A stretch of 18,406 nucleotides of DNA from Bifidobacteriaceae bacterium (GTDB lineage: Bacteria; Actinomycetota; Actinomycetes; Actinomycetales; WQXJ01), in the NCBI GenBank assembly GCA_031278675.1, contig JAITJY010000371.1, forward strand, positions 1-18,406. Reading direction: 5' to 3'. Positions 1 through 8,047 of this stretch are shown here, in pieces. Under the pieces are notes generated by a model, which was not told the origin of the DNA, searched no databases, and saw nothing but the letters and a program-made list of their open reading frames with translations. The translations under genes were made by a program, and so were the position numbers. Position 1 is the stretch's first letter; the number at the start of each line of letters is the position of its first letter.

Positions 1-111
1 ACCAACCCGCTACAATCGCAGGTGGAGATCATCCGTTCTCCCTGGTCACACCAGGAAACGGGCGTTCACCGGAGCCAACCGCAGGCGACCGGAAAGCTGC
101 CGAATCAGCCA

Positions 112-142
112 GGGGGCCCGGGTTCAAATCCCGGCATCCCGA
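112..142 (+). other. 3' half of a tRNA (proline-like), possible attachment-site scar
   Basis: Bases 118-134 form a perfect T-arm (stem CCGGG/CCCGG, loop TTCAAAT), followed by an acceptor-like CATCCCG and A at 142. This matches the 3' end of actinobacterial tRNA-Pro genes, which end in a C-rich acceptor strand such as CACCCCGA. The partner 5' strand (CGGGATG) and a D-arm are missing from the upstream 111 bases, so this is not a whole tRNA. A 3' tRNA fragment alone is what an integrated element leaves at its distal end. If so, the element lies to the left, outside the window. A decayed tRNA is the alternative. Confidence 0.5.
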
Positions 143-227
143 CATTTCGCCGGGCGTAAGGCCTGGTCGCAGGGGGCTCCGCGAACTCAGAGGTTCCCGG
201 AGATATGAATCTCCCTCGGAATTAGGC

Positions 228-249
228 GCCGGCGGGCAGCCCCGCCGGC
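228..249. terminator. GC-rich hairpin, terminator-like
   Basis: A perfect 9-bp inverted repeat, GCCGGCGGG / CCCGCCGGC, with a 4-base loop (CAGC). It is followed by GGGTTTCGG, so the T-run is short. It may end a transcript entering from the left, but no gene is seen to end just before it. Confidence 0.35.
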
Positions 250-1119
250 GGGTTTCGGCCGGTCCGGGCCGGTCGTCCGCGGTTGGCGCCGGGGCGGTCT
301 GGCTTGGGCTCAAGCGCACCACATAGCGACCGTCGAGCCGGCGAGGTCGCTTAGGGACGCAACTCACGTCGACCTTGAACGATGCCGTCGACCACGTCAG
401 CCGATGGCTCGGCGAGGTCGAGGCCACCGACCCGTAAATGAGATGGCCGCCCAAGCAGAAAACCCAGTTGCCGTCACCACCAGGCTCAACAACCTGACGC
501 AGCGTGGGACTCGGTCAAGCTGACCCTGGGCGGCCCGATCACCGGGATCCTGCTGATCCGTGCCCGGGTCCAGGATGCCGCCCCCCGACACCCCCGTCCA
601 CCAGGCGCCAACCCAAAACCCAGTCAAACCCGGTGACGCCACCCCAACCAACACACGTGACGGCTGGCAGCGGTGGCTGGGCTCAGAGGGCGCCAGGGGG
701 TTTCGGACCGCCCGGGCGCCATGGCCGGCGAACCGCTTCTGTTTGAAGCCTGTGTCAACGGTGAAGCCTCCAGCGGCGAGTGGTGGACACCTGTGCGCTG
801 TGTTCGCCACCACCGACAGGGATCTGGCCGCTTTGCGCCGAGCCCAAGAAGGTGGGGACCCGCCCGGCGCCAAGTTTACTGATTTGTCGCCGATTCCCGA
901 GGGGCAACCGCAGTATTACTTTATGCCGGTTCCATCACTGGCCTTGTCTCGCGCGAGATTCAAGGCGTTTTCGGCGCCGACTGACATTGGATCGCGGTCG
1001 TATACGCGCACAAGCAGGACGGCCGCAGAAGCGACTCGTCGCCATACGAGGCGTCCCCGCGACGGAGCCCCAAGCCAACCCACACACCACACCACGGGAC
1101 ACAACTGCCCCGGCTCAGC

Positions 1120-1143
1120 GACCGAAGGACCGAAGGACCGAAG
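1120..1143. repeat. Three tandem copies of an 8-base unit
   Basis: The unit GACCGAAG occurs three times back to back without a mismatch. It lies in non-coding DNA about 155 bases before the regulator gene. It is probably a slippage product; a regulatory role is not shown. Confidence 0.8.
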
Positions 1144-1299
1144 GCCCGCTGGACGGCATCGTCTACCTGGTAAATTAGCAACCGCAGAGCGGCCTCTTCT
1201 GCGCGTCCAATCCGTCGAACTGTCAAACCAGCCGACGTCATCTCGCTTGCGGAGTCGCCGCTCGTGCCACTAGCGGTCGGGCCACCGTAAGGAGCCGCA

Positions 1300-2865
1300 A
1301 TGAAGCTGAGTCTGCCCGTCATCGCGGACGAACTGCGACACAGGGGAGTGCACGCCGACGTGGGCGAGCAAGCGCGTCGGCGCGCGTTCAACGGCGTCCG
1401 GCTCTTGCCCGCAGGGGGCCCACTCGACCCCGACTACCTCTACTTGTGCCCGTCGGGCCGCGACCCGTCCGATCCAGCAGCATTGGGCTCGGGGCCTGGA
1501 TACGTCACGATCGGCCCGCGCGGCGACGTCCCACCAGGCCCGTGTCTGACGCTGCCAGCACACACCGATCCGCTGATCGCACTCGCTGTCATCAGCGAGA
1601 CCTTTGATCGGTACGCCGAATGGGAGCTCGAGCTGATGGCCCTGGCCAACGGTGGCCACAGCACCGACGAGATGCTCCTCCGCGCCGAAGACGTGCTGGG
1701 CAATCCCGCGATCGCCTACGACGCCATGCTCCGACCGTTGGCAGACGGACGACGCCTGGCGGCGCTCTTCGGCGAACTCATATCCGAGCCATATCGCCTG
1801 TCCGCATCGGGCGACTGGCTCGCCAGCGATCTCTGGGTCCGCCGTTTGGAGAAGAGCGGCCTGCTCACCGCCTTGCGAGAAAACCCCACGGCCTTCGTCT
1901 TCCGCGGTTTCAGCATGCCCTTCATCGCCGCCAACCTGGAGATCAACGGCCACACCGCGGGCTTCCTGACAATTCCCCCGCTGCGCGCGCCATTGGAGCC
2001 GCGTAACCTCGCTGAAGCCGACATCTTGGCCCGCTGTTTGTCGCAGGCCCTCGAACGCCAGCTCTTGCGTCAGGCCAGCACTCTCGAGCCCAGCGTCGTC
2101 CCCACGTTGAACATGCTCCTCAGCGAGAGCGAGCACCAGCTGATGCAGCTCGCCCGCCGCGGCTGGAGTCGGCACGACCATTATTCAGTCCTGGTGATCA
2201 AGAGTGAGACCAACCTCCGGGCGACGGACTGCTACCAAGAGTTGTTCAGACGTTTGTTCGCCGGCTGCCAAGTGATAGTCGGCCGCACCATCCTCGTGGT
2301 GGTCTTCCGCGACCGGCCGACCGCCCGCATCAGATCAGAACTTGGCACGCTGTCCGCTGTGTTGAGGAACAACGGGCTGATTGGCGGCGTGTCCATGGAC
2401 TTCACGGACTTTCTTGAGATTCGAGCCTTTTACGCCCAAGCCCACACGGCCGCGGACGCGGTTCGCCCCGACGCGGGCGGGCCTCCCGTGATCTTCTACG
2501 AGGATCATTTGAGCGATCATTTGACTTCGGTCTTCTCACAGCAGTTCAGGCAAGAATGCCACATCTTACCCCGTGTGCGGGCTTTGGCGGCGTACGATGC
2601 CGACCACGGCGCCACGCTCCTAGACACGCTTTTCGCTTATCTCACCCACGATCGCAGCCACGACGCGTCCGCAGAACGGCTGCACATCCACAAGTCGACC
2701 CTCAAGTACCGCCTGTCCCGCATCAGAGAATTGGCGGGCGAGGAGTGTTTCAGCCCCGATCAGCGCCTCAACGTGCTCAACTCCATCAAGATGGCCCGGG
2801 CGCCGCGGCGGCCAGTGGCCGCTCCGGACTTAGCGCCCGCCCCCGCACAGCTCGCGAACGGCTAA
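1300..2865 (+). CDS. PucR/CdaR-type transcriptional regulator
   Basis: A 521-residue protein. Residues about 440-500 match the C-terminal helix-turn-helix of the PucR family: a helix with FAYLTHDRS, then the recognition part LHIHKSTLKYRLSRIREL. Residues 1-430 show no clear named domain; PucR/CdaR proteins carry sensory and GGDEF-like regions here. The last 20 residues are a Pro/Ala tail. The start is fixed by AAGGAG at 1289-1294, five bases before the ATG. Family members are usually activators that bind a catabolic substrate or intermediate and switch on neighbouring genes. Its position ahead of the transporter and opposite the redox operon suggests it controls this cluster. The effector is unknown. 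No signal peptide or membrane segment is seen. Confidence 0.82.
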   Translation: MKLSLPVIADELRHRGVHADVGEQARRRAFNGVRLLPAGGPLDPDYLYLCPSGRDPSDPAALGSGPGYVTIGPRGDVPPGPCLTLPAHTDPLIALAVISETFDRYAEWELELMALANGGHSTDEMLLRAEDVLGNPAIAYDAMLRPLADGRRLAALFGELISEPYRLSASGDWLASDLWVRRLEKSGLLTALRENPTAFVFRGFSMPFIAANLEINGHTAGFLTIPPLRAPLEPRNLAEADILARCLSQALERQLLRQASTLEPSVVPTLNMLLSESEHQLMQLARRGWSRHDHYSVLVIKSETNLRATDCYQELFRRLFAGCQVIVGRTILVVVFRDRPTARIRSELGTLSAVLRNNGLIGGVSMDFTDFLEIRAFYAQAHTAADAVRPDAGGPPVIFYEDHLSDHLTSVFSQQFRQECHILPRVRALAAYDADHGATLLDTLFAYLTHDRSHDASAERLHIHKSTLKYRLSRIRELAGEECFSPDQRLNVLNSIKMARAPRRPVAAPDLAPAPAQLANG

Positions 2866-3060
2866 CCAGTCGAGCCGAATCTGGTCTTGGCAGGTCTAAC
2901 ACCGGTCGTTTTGTTGACGCCATAGGGCGATGCCCGCGCTCCCCCGGATTCATAGCATGGCCTGGTCAAACGGCCGGACCGCAGCTTCATAGGCGTTCGA
3001 AGCGCGGCGCGGACGGCGGACGACGGTGTCCGACCCAAGAGAGCACGAGAGGCCCAGGAA

Positions 3061-4497
3061 ATGAATCCTTTTGAGAACGCGCCACCACCGAAGAAACTCC
3101 TCACGGTGGTCGGCATCTACGTGGCCGTGGTGGTCGCGATGTGTCAATCGTCGGGAGTTTCCACGCTGCTCCCGGCGGCAGCGGCCGATGTCGGCCAAGC
3201 TGAGCTGTACCCGCTCGCGTCCACCCTGGGCGGTGCGGTGAGCGTTATTGTCATGCCGTTATACGGTTGGCTGGCAGCCAGGAATCCTGCCGGCAAACGC
3301 ATGATCATGGTGGTGTCGCTCGTGATCGGGGCCGCGGTGTGCGCCGCGCGAGCGATGGCCCCCAACATGGTCACGATCATCGTGGTCTCGCTGTTTTGGG
3401 CGTTCACGAGCGCCGGAGTCTTCGTCATCTCTTTCACGATGGTTCGAGAGATGTATTCCAGCGAGAAGGCCGGAGTCCAACTCGGTGTGGTCTCCGCGTT
3501 GATGTCCGGCGGAATGATCGGCGGCCCGCTGTTGACCGGCATGCTGATCGACGTCTTCGACTGGCGCGTCGCCAGCCATGTGTTGTGGCCGTTCCTGCTG
3601 GTCGCCGCCGCGCTAGTGTTCGCGGGGGTGCGAGTCAGCCCAGCCGACGCGGCTCACCTCGCTTCCAACCGGGCAGCCTTCGACGTGCCCGGCTGTGTCG
3701 GTTTCGCGTTGTTCCTGGGCGGCGCGATCCTCACTTTGTCGCTTGGCGGAACCAGCTTCGCGCCCTTCGGCTCGGCTTTCAACTGGGCGCTGATCGGCCT
3801 GACCGCGGTCGGGGCCGTCGTCTTCGCGGCCGCCCTGCAGAAGAAGAAGGACCGCTCGTTCCTCCCGGTCGGGGTCCTGAAGAACCGCAACGTGCTCGTG
3901 TTGGCCACGAACAACGCGCTGTTGACGGCATCGGCCATGGCGTTGTTCTTCTTCCTGCCCTCGTACGTGCTGAACGTGATGCAAGGCTCAGCCACTGAGG
4001 CGGCCCTGCCTACCACTCTGTTCGGGTTGTTGGGCCTGGTGCTCGGCCCGTTCTTCGGCAAATGGGTGGCTAAAGCGCGCAACGCCCGGAGCCTGGTCAC
4101 CATGGGCACGCTGGTCCGCATCGCGGTGACGGTCTGCTTCCTGATGCTGCTGAAACCGACGATGCCGATCTGGCTGGTGTTCGCGTTGATGCTCGTCGCC
4201 GGCATCTACAACAGTCAGAACCTGGTGACCAACTCGACAGCGCCGCAAATCCAAGTGCCAGCCGCCCAACGCGTCCAGGGCAATTCCGTGGTGCAACTCG
4301 GGCAAAACCTCGGCTCCAGCATAGGCATGGCCGTGTACACAATGGTCATCGCGATGAGCGGCTTCGCCGACGGCTTCCGGGTCTCGCTGATAGTGGCGCT
4401 GGCTTTGGCCGTGGTGGCCCTCGGGCTGGCGCAGCTACTGCGTCCCCTCGACGATGAGGTCGAACCGGAAACTTCGGCGCCTGAGGCGAAGGTCTAG
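3061..4497 (+). CDS. MFS transporter (DHA2-like, 12-14 membrane helices)
   Basis: A 478-residue, very hydrophobic protein with helices from residue about 13 to 465. An MFS motif-A-like loop follows helix 2 (GWLAARNPAGKR), and a motif-C-like stretch (SGGMIGGPLLTGMLID) lies near residue 155. The C-terminal part has VVQLGQNLGSSIGMAV, resembling the matching helix of EmrB/QacA (DHA2) drug exporters, which are about this long. The start is ATG with GAGAGG at 3047-3052, eight bases upstream. It probably moves the substrate or end product of the cluster across the cytoplasmic membrane. Direction and substrate cannot be read; many catabolic clusters use such proteins for uptake. It sits 195 bases after the regulator and may have its own promoter, though I see no clear -35/-10 pair. 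Confidence 0.88.
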   Translation: MNPFENAPPPKKLLTVVGIYVAVVVAMCQSSGVSTLLPAAAADVGQAELYPLASTLGGAVSVIVMPLYGWLAARNPAGKRMIMVVSLVIGAAVCAARAMAPNMVTIIVVSLFWAFTSAGVFVISFTMVREMYSSEKAGVQLGVVSALMSGGMIGGPLLTGMLIDVFDWRVASHVLWPFLLVAAALVFAGVRVSPADAAHLASNRAAFDVPGCVGFALFLGGAILTLSLGGTSFAPFGSAFNWALIGLTAVGAVVFAAALQKKKDRSFLPVGVLKNRNVLVLATNNALLTASAMALFFFLPSYVLNVMQGSATEAALPTTLFGLLGLVLGPFFGKWVAKARNARSLVTMGTLVRIAVTVCFLMLLKPTMPIWLVFALMLVAGIYNSQNLVTNSTAPQIQVPAAQRVQGNSVVQLGQNLGSSIGMAVYTMVIAMSGFADGFRVSLIVALALAVVALGLAQLLRPLDDEVEPETSAPEAKV

Positions 4498-4507
4498 CCC
4501 AACGACC

Positions 4508-4543
4508 ACGGGCGGCGCCGGACACCAGACCGGCGCCGCCCGT
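4508..4543. terminator. Strong hairpin between convergent genes (bidirectional terminator)
   Basis: A 14-bp perfect stem with an 8-base loop: the core GGGCGGCGCCGG (4510-4521) pairs with CCGGCGCCGCCC (4530-4541), plus an A-T and a C-G at the base. GTTTGTCGT follows on the plus strand. It begins 10 bases after the transporter stop and lies about 50 bases past the etfB stop on the other strand, so it can serve both convergent transcripts. Confidence 0.85.
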
Positions 4544-4595
4544 TTGTCGTCTCCAGCCGCCGTTCGCGGACACTCGCCCGAATCACCCAGTCGAG

Positions 4596-5444
4596 CTAGA
4601 GCAGGTCCTTCGTCTTTAGGAAATCCAGCAGCGCCGAGGCTAGTTTCGCGGGAGGGCCTTCGACCACCTTCTTCGAGTCGGATTTACCCGCCCGACCGCC
4701 TCCCATCAGTTGCGCCATCCGCTGCTGGGGCGTCATACCTTTGTCCGCGGCCGACCGCTTGGTCCGCCGACGCGTCGGCACGTAGGCGCTGACGGAGCTG
4801 TTCGGGGCGGGTAGGTCGCGCGCTTCCAGCGACAACTCGCGCAGACCCCACGTCGGGATCTCGTGCCGCGCCGCGCGCAGACGGAGGGGCAATCCGACCG
4901 GCGGGATCGGCTCGGTCGCGGCGTCCGCGCTCAGAACCACCGGCAGCGGCGCCGCGACCAGCTCACGCATCCCCCGATCGAGCTTCCTCAGCGCCCTGAG
5001 GCCGTCAGGGCGATGCTCCGCCCAGACCACGTGATCGATCTGCGTGAAGGCGAGCTCCTCGGCCAAGGCTGCGCCGACGTAGCCCGAGGTTCGCGCCCCG
5101 ACCAGGACCAACTCCGCACCGAGCAGCCGCACAGCGCTGGCCAGCAGCCGCGCCACCGACGGGCCGCTAAGGCCGCTTGGCAACGTGGGATCCCAGAGAC
5201 GCAAAGCCTCGGTCGCGCCATGGGCGAGCGCCCAGCGCAACGGCGCGACGGCATCCTCCTCGCCGACCGCCAAAGCGGTCACCGTGCTATCCGGGGCCAA
5301 CTGCGCGCCCAGCAGCAACGCCGTCTTGTCGGCCGGATTGACCACGCGAACCAGCCCGGAATCGTCCAGTCGCTCGGCGCGATCGGTCTGCCGAAAAGTG
5401 CTGTCCGGATCATAAACCTGTTTCAAACAAACGGCCACATGCAT
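4596..5444 (-). CDS. etfB: Electron transfer flavoprotein beta subunit (EtfB/FixA)
   Basis: A 282-residue cytoplasmic protein. The N-terminus MHVAVCLKQVYDPDS is the Etf-beta opening (V-x-x-K-Q-V-x-D). Next come NPADK (36-40), VTALAVG (55-61) and GARTSGYVGAALAEEL (116-131), the nucleotide-binding strand-loop-helix, then APLPVVLSAD near 165-174. The ATG at 5444 was chosen because AGGAGGT lies six bases upstream and the family N-terminus begins there; a longer in-frame start adds 36 unrelated residues. The Shine-Dalgarno overlaps the fixX stop, so the two are probably coupled. With EtfA it forms the FAD heterodimer that passes electrons to FixC. The loop that usually carries an acidic residue (about 118-122) is divergent. 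Residues 222-262 are a basic, low-complexity segment before a final helix. It is the last gene of the operon. Confidence 0.9.
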   Translation of the reverse strand: MHVAVCLKQVYDPDSTFRQTDRAERLDDSGLVRVVNPADKTALLLGAQLAPDSTVTALAVGEEDAVAPLRWALAHGATEALRLWDPTLPSGLSGPSVARLLASAVRLLGAELVLVGARTSGYVGAALAEELAFTQIDHVVWAEHRPDGLRALRKLDRGMRELVAAPLPVVLSADAATEPIPPVGLPLRLRAARHEIPTWGLRELSLEARDLPAPNSSVSAYVPTRRRTKRSAADKGMTPQQRMAQLMGGGRAGKSDSKKVVEGPPAKLASALLDFLKTKDLL

Positions 5445-5458
5445 GAGTTGACCTCCTC

Positions 5459-5719
5459 TCAGCCGAAACGATAGCTCACGCCGAAGCCGCCGTCCGGATA
5501 ATCCCAGTCCGCCCCGGGGCACAGCACCCGGCAGGTGCCGCATTCGAGGCAACCCTCGTATTGGAACACGATGCCGTCAGGGCCTCGCGTGAAACAGCCC
5601 GCAGGGCAGAACGACAGACACCGCTCATCACAGGCGCCGCAAGCCGCGAAGTCGACCGCGATGTGCGGGGTCAGGGCGACCAGACTGCGGACGTGGTCGA
5701 GTTTCTCGTCGCGCGTCAT
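5459..5719 (-). CDS. fixX: Ferredoxin-like protein FixX
   Basis: An 86-residue iron-sulfur protein. Two Cys clusters are visible: C27-x2-C30-x3-C34-x3-C38-P and C57-x2-C60-x2-C63-x3-C67-P. The C-terminus WDYPDGGFGVSYRFG is the hallmark ending of FixX. Length is close to the usual 85-100. The ATG at 5719 shares one base with the fixC stop (TGATG); a GTG three bases earlier is possible, but GAGGT at 5731-5727 is better spaced for the ATG. FixX works with FixC as the ETF-dehydrogenase/quinone-oxidoreductase-like part of a FixABCX chain. It may take electrons from FixC to ferredoxin or pass them on to quinone. Confidence 0.92.
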   Translation of the reverse strand: MTRDEKLDHVRSLVALTPHIAVDFAACGACDERCLSFCPAGCFTRGPDGIVFQYEGCLECGTCRVLCPGADWDYPDGGFGVSYRFG

Positions 5720-7011
5720 CACAGGGACCTCGCGGCTTTCAGCACGTCAGCGGCGACGGTCATCATTTGCCTGGCGCTCAAATGGCGCCGTGCGATCTTG
5801 ATCAACCCGTCCTTCCTCCCTGGCCCCACCGCCACTATGTCTTGGAGCAAGTCGTTGACCAGTTTGGGGTACCACGTGAAGATCCGTTTGCGGCGCAACA
5901 GGTCGGGCGCCCGTCGGTGAGCGGTCAACGCGCTCAAACCGACCGACTGGCCCAAGAGTCGCCGGTATTCACCCAGACCGCTCGCCGAGACGTCCCCTGC
6001 GGCGATGGCGTGCGCGGCGGCGAGGCCGGCGCAACGGCCTGAGTCTATGGCCAGGTTCATGCCCATCATCAACAATCCGGTGTTCACCACCAAGCCCGCG
6101 GCGTCCCCGGCCACCAGCACGCCGGGTCCTAGGACACGCGGCATCGCGCGGCGGCCGCCCTCCGGCACCAGATGCGCGCCGTATTCGAGCAGTTTGGCCC
6201 CCTCAATCAAGCGCGCGATCCCCGGAATCGCCTTGAAACGCTCCAACACCTCGTCGGCGGGAACCTTGAGCGCCGCCAAATCGGTCAACGGCGCCACCAC
6301 CCCAAGCGACACCGTCTCACGATTCGCGTAAACGAATCCGCCGCCGCGCACCCCTTCGAGGAAGTCGCCGATCACCGCGTACGCGGCGCCCCGGCCAGGC
6401 GCCAACCCGAACCGCGCCTCGATCGCATCCTTCGGCAACGCCAATAGCTCCTTGACGCCAAGGCTGAGATCATGCGCTTGCTGCGGACCCCGCAAACCGG
6501 CCTTCTTGGCGAGAAGCGAATTGACGCCATCGGCCAACACCACAACCTTGGCGCGGACATCACCGTCCGGCCCGCGCACTTTGATCCCGACAATCTGAGA
6601 TCCCTCGGTTATCACGTCGTCGACGACAGCTTCGGAGAGCACCACGGCGCCGGCCGCGGCGGCCTGCTCGGCCAGCCAGGCGTCAAACCTACGACGCAGA
6701 ACCGTGAAACCGTTGTATGGCGGCCCGACGAATCCCGCGTTGCCGATGTCAATGGTCAAGGCGCGGTCGCCATCGACCACCATCAAGCGCTGATGTTCTA
6801 CCGGTCGCTCCAGCGGGGCGGTGACCGCGTAGTCGGGCGCCAACTGTTCAAGAACCCGGCTCAGGATCATCCCTCCGCTGAGGTTCTTGGCGCCCACGCG
6901 TTCGCCCCTGTCAAGCATCAGCACTCTCAGGCCTTGCTTGGCGGCGCTCAGGGCCGCGGCGCTCCCGGCCGGCCCGGCCCCCACCACCGCGACGTCAAAG
7001 GACTCGCTCAT
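5719..7011 (-). CDS. fixC: FAD flavoprotein dehydrogenase FixC (ETF:quinone oxidoreductase-like)
   Basis: A 430-residue protein, the usual FixC length. The N-terminal FAD-binding fold is clear: DVAVVGAGPAGSAAA (residues 6-20) with an acidic D34 at the end of the second strand, then GAKNLSGGMIL (40-50), a FixC/ETF-QO signature. Near 300-335 is VLVAGDAAGLVVNTG followed by GMNLAIDSG, the second FAD motif. No Cys cluster is present, as expected when FixX is a separate protein. The start ATG overlaps the etfA stop (ATGA) and has AAGGAG seven bases upstream. It receives electrons from EtfAB and works with FixX at the membrane quinone pool or ferredoxin. Confidence 0.92.
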   Translation of the reverse strand: MSESFDVAVVGAGPAGSAAALSAAKQGLRVLMLDRGERVGAKNLSGGMILSRVLEQLAPDYAVTAPLERPVEHQRLMVVDGDRALTIDIGNAGFVGPPYNGFTVLRRRFDAWLAEQAAAAGAVVLSEAVVDDVITEGSQIVGIKVRGPDGDVRAKVVVLADGVNSLLAKKAGLRGPQQAHDLSLGVKELLALPKDAIEARFGLAPGRGAAYAVIGDFLEGVRGGGFVYANRETVSLGVVAPLTDLAALKVPADEVLERFKAIPGIARLIEGAKLLEYGAHLVPEGGRRAMPRVLGPGVLVAGDAAGLVVNTGLLMMGMNLAIDSGRCAGLAAAHAIAAGDVSASGLGEYRRLLGQSVGLSALTAHRRAPDLLRRKRIFTWYPKLVNDLLQDIVAVGPGRKDGLIKIARRHLSARQMMTVAADVLKAARSL

Positions 7012-8042
7012 GAGCTATCTCCTTCCAGCGGACGCGCCGCGCCGGCGGTGTTCAACTCGTCGGTCCCGCCAATTCTTCGGATCAGCTCCGGCAGGATCTG
7101 GTATAGATCGCCCACCAGAGTCAATTCTGCGAGCGCAGCCAACGGGGCGCCCTTGTCGCGGTTGATCGCGACGATGCTCGCGGAGTCCTTCATCCCCTCG
7201 ACGAAGTGGGTTGATCCCGAGACTCCGACACCGACAAACAGTTGAGGCGCCAGGCGTCGGCCGCTCGACTGGCCGATCAACCGCTGCTGGTCCACCCAGC
7301 CGCGGTCGAACACGGGCTTCGACGCGCCGACCGAGCCGGCCAAGGCGGCCGCCGTCCGTTCCAACAGCGCCCAATCCTCGCGCTCGGCGAAGCCAAGACC
7401 GCCGGCCACGATACGTTCGGCCTCGTCCAACGAGACCGTCGCCGGATCCGCCGGGATCGTCTCCAGCACAGCGACTGAGGCGGGCCCGATGTCGGCGCCG
7501 TCCAACTCCGAGACGACCCGCTCGGAACGGCGGCGGGGCTGGGGCGGATCCAGGCCGATCAAGCCCGGCGGGAAAGCCACGACTGTGGTCGAACCGGGCT
7601 GGAACCTGAGCAGGGCGTCGGCCTTGCCTCCGAGGACCGCCCGGCGGACCTCAAGTCCCTGCGCTGGATCCCCCTCGAACATGACGCTGTTGGGGGCGTA
7701 GCCCCACCCGAAACGCGCGGCGAGACGAGGGGCCAGCGCGGACCCGCGCGCCGTCGCCGCGATCAGCACCGCCTCCGGCGGGTAGTCCTTGGCCGCTGCC
7801 GCCGCGGCGGCCAGCGCCCCTTCGACAGTGAAACGGTCCAGTCCGGGGCTGAGGACGGCGAGTTCGACGTCGGCGCCACGCGGGCCCAAGGACTCAGCCT
7901 GTGGCTCCGCCGATGGACAGACAGCGACGACGCGGATCTTGAGCTTGTCGGCTAGGCGCCGGGCCTCCCCCAACACTTCGAGGGAGGCCTCGGCCGCCAC
8001 GCCACGTTCGCTCTCGACCCACGCCCAGATGGAACGACTCAT
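7008..8042 (-). CDS. etfA: Electron transfer flavoprotein alpha subunit (EtfA/FixB)
   Basis: A 344-residue protein. The C-terminal FAD domain carries the family marks: DRGW (246-249), IGQSSG (256-261), LAPQLFVGVGVSGSTHFVEGM (264-284) and VAINRDKGAP (291-300). The N-terminal Rossmann-like domain (1-190) is Ala-rich and more divergent. The start ATG lies five bases after the SDR stop with only a weak Shine-Dalgarno, so translation is probably coupled to the gene before it; the stop overlaps fixC by four bases. It pairs with EtfB, here encoded two genes further on. That gene order (etfA-fixC-fixX-etfB) differs from the usual fixABCX order, in which the two Etf genes are adjacent. Confidence 0.93.
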   Translation of the reverse strand: MSRSIWAWVESERGVAAEASLEVLGEARRLADKLKIRVVAVCPSAEPQAESLGPRGADVELAVLSPGLDRFTVEGALAAAAAAAKDYPPEAVLIAATARGSALAPRLAARFGWGYAPNSVMFEGDPAQGLEVRRAVLGGKADALLRFQPGSTTVVAFPPGLIGLDPPQPRRRSERVVSELDGADIGPASVAVLETIPADPATVSLDEAERIVAGGLGFAEREDWALLERTAAALAGSVGASKPVFDRGWVDQQRLIGQSSGRRLAPQLFVGVGVSGSTHFVEGMKDSASIVAINRDKGAPLAALAELTLVGDLYQILPELIRRIGGTDELNTAGAARPLEGDSS

Positions 8043-8047
8043 GGAGG

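Larger units (their letters stand above)
145..1299. other. Long non-coding stretch, no supportable gene
   Basis: Several open frames cross this region on both strands, but none has a good ribosome binding site with a recognisable product. The translations are rich in Arg, Pro and Gly, as expected for out-of-frame GC-rich DNA. The region contains a 9-bp hairpin (228-249) and three tandem 8-base repeats (1120-1143). Bases about 740-960 read on the plus strand look slightly protein-like and could be a gene relic, but I recognise no family. A weak -10-like TAAATT at 1171-1176 could serve the regulator downstream; I see no convincing -35. Confidence 0.5.

Noticed and set aside
59..142. Complete tRNA gene
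   Set aside because: Only four acceptor pairs can be formed with CGGG at 59-62, there is no D-arm, and the anticodon loop would have six bases.
29..454. Minus-strand ORF with a CRDLNPGPLADSA segment
   Set aside because: That peptide is the reverse translation of the tRNA T-arm region, a well-known false protein in annotations; there is no ribosome binding site.
560..1273. 237-codon plus-strand ORF
   Set aside because: Low-complexity Pro/Arg/Thr-rich translation, no Shine-Dalgarno and no family likeness; at most a relic inside it.
1270..2181. 303-codon minus-strand ORF
   Set aside because: Shadow of the PucR-type regulator in the opposite strand; no start signal, and the product has no recognisable domain.
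4596..8042. Nitrogen-fixation role for the Fix-type genes
   Set aside because: No nif genes are present; FixABCX-type modules also serve other electron-transfer tasks, and the context here is catabolic.
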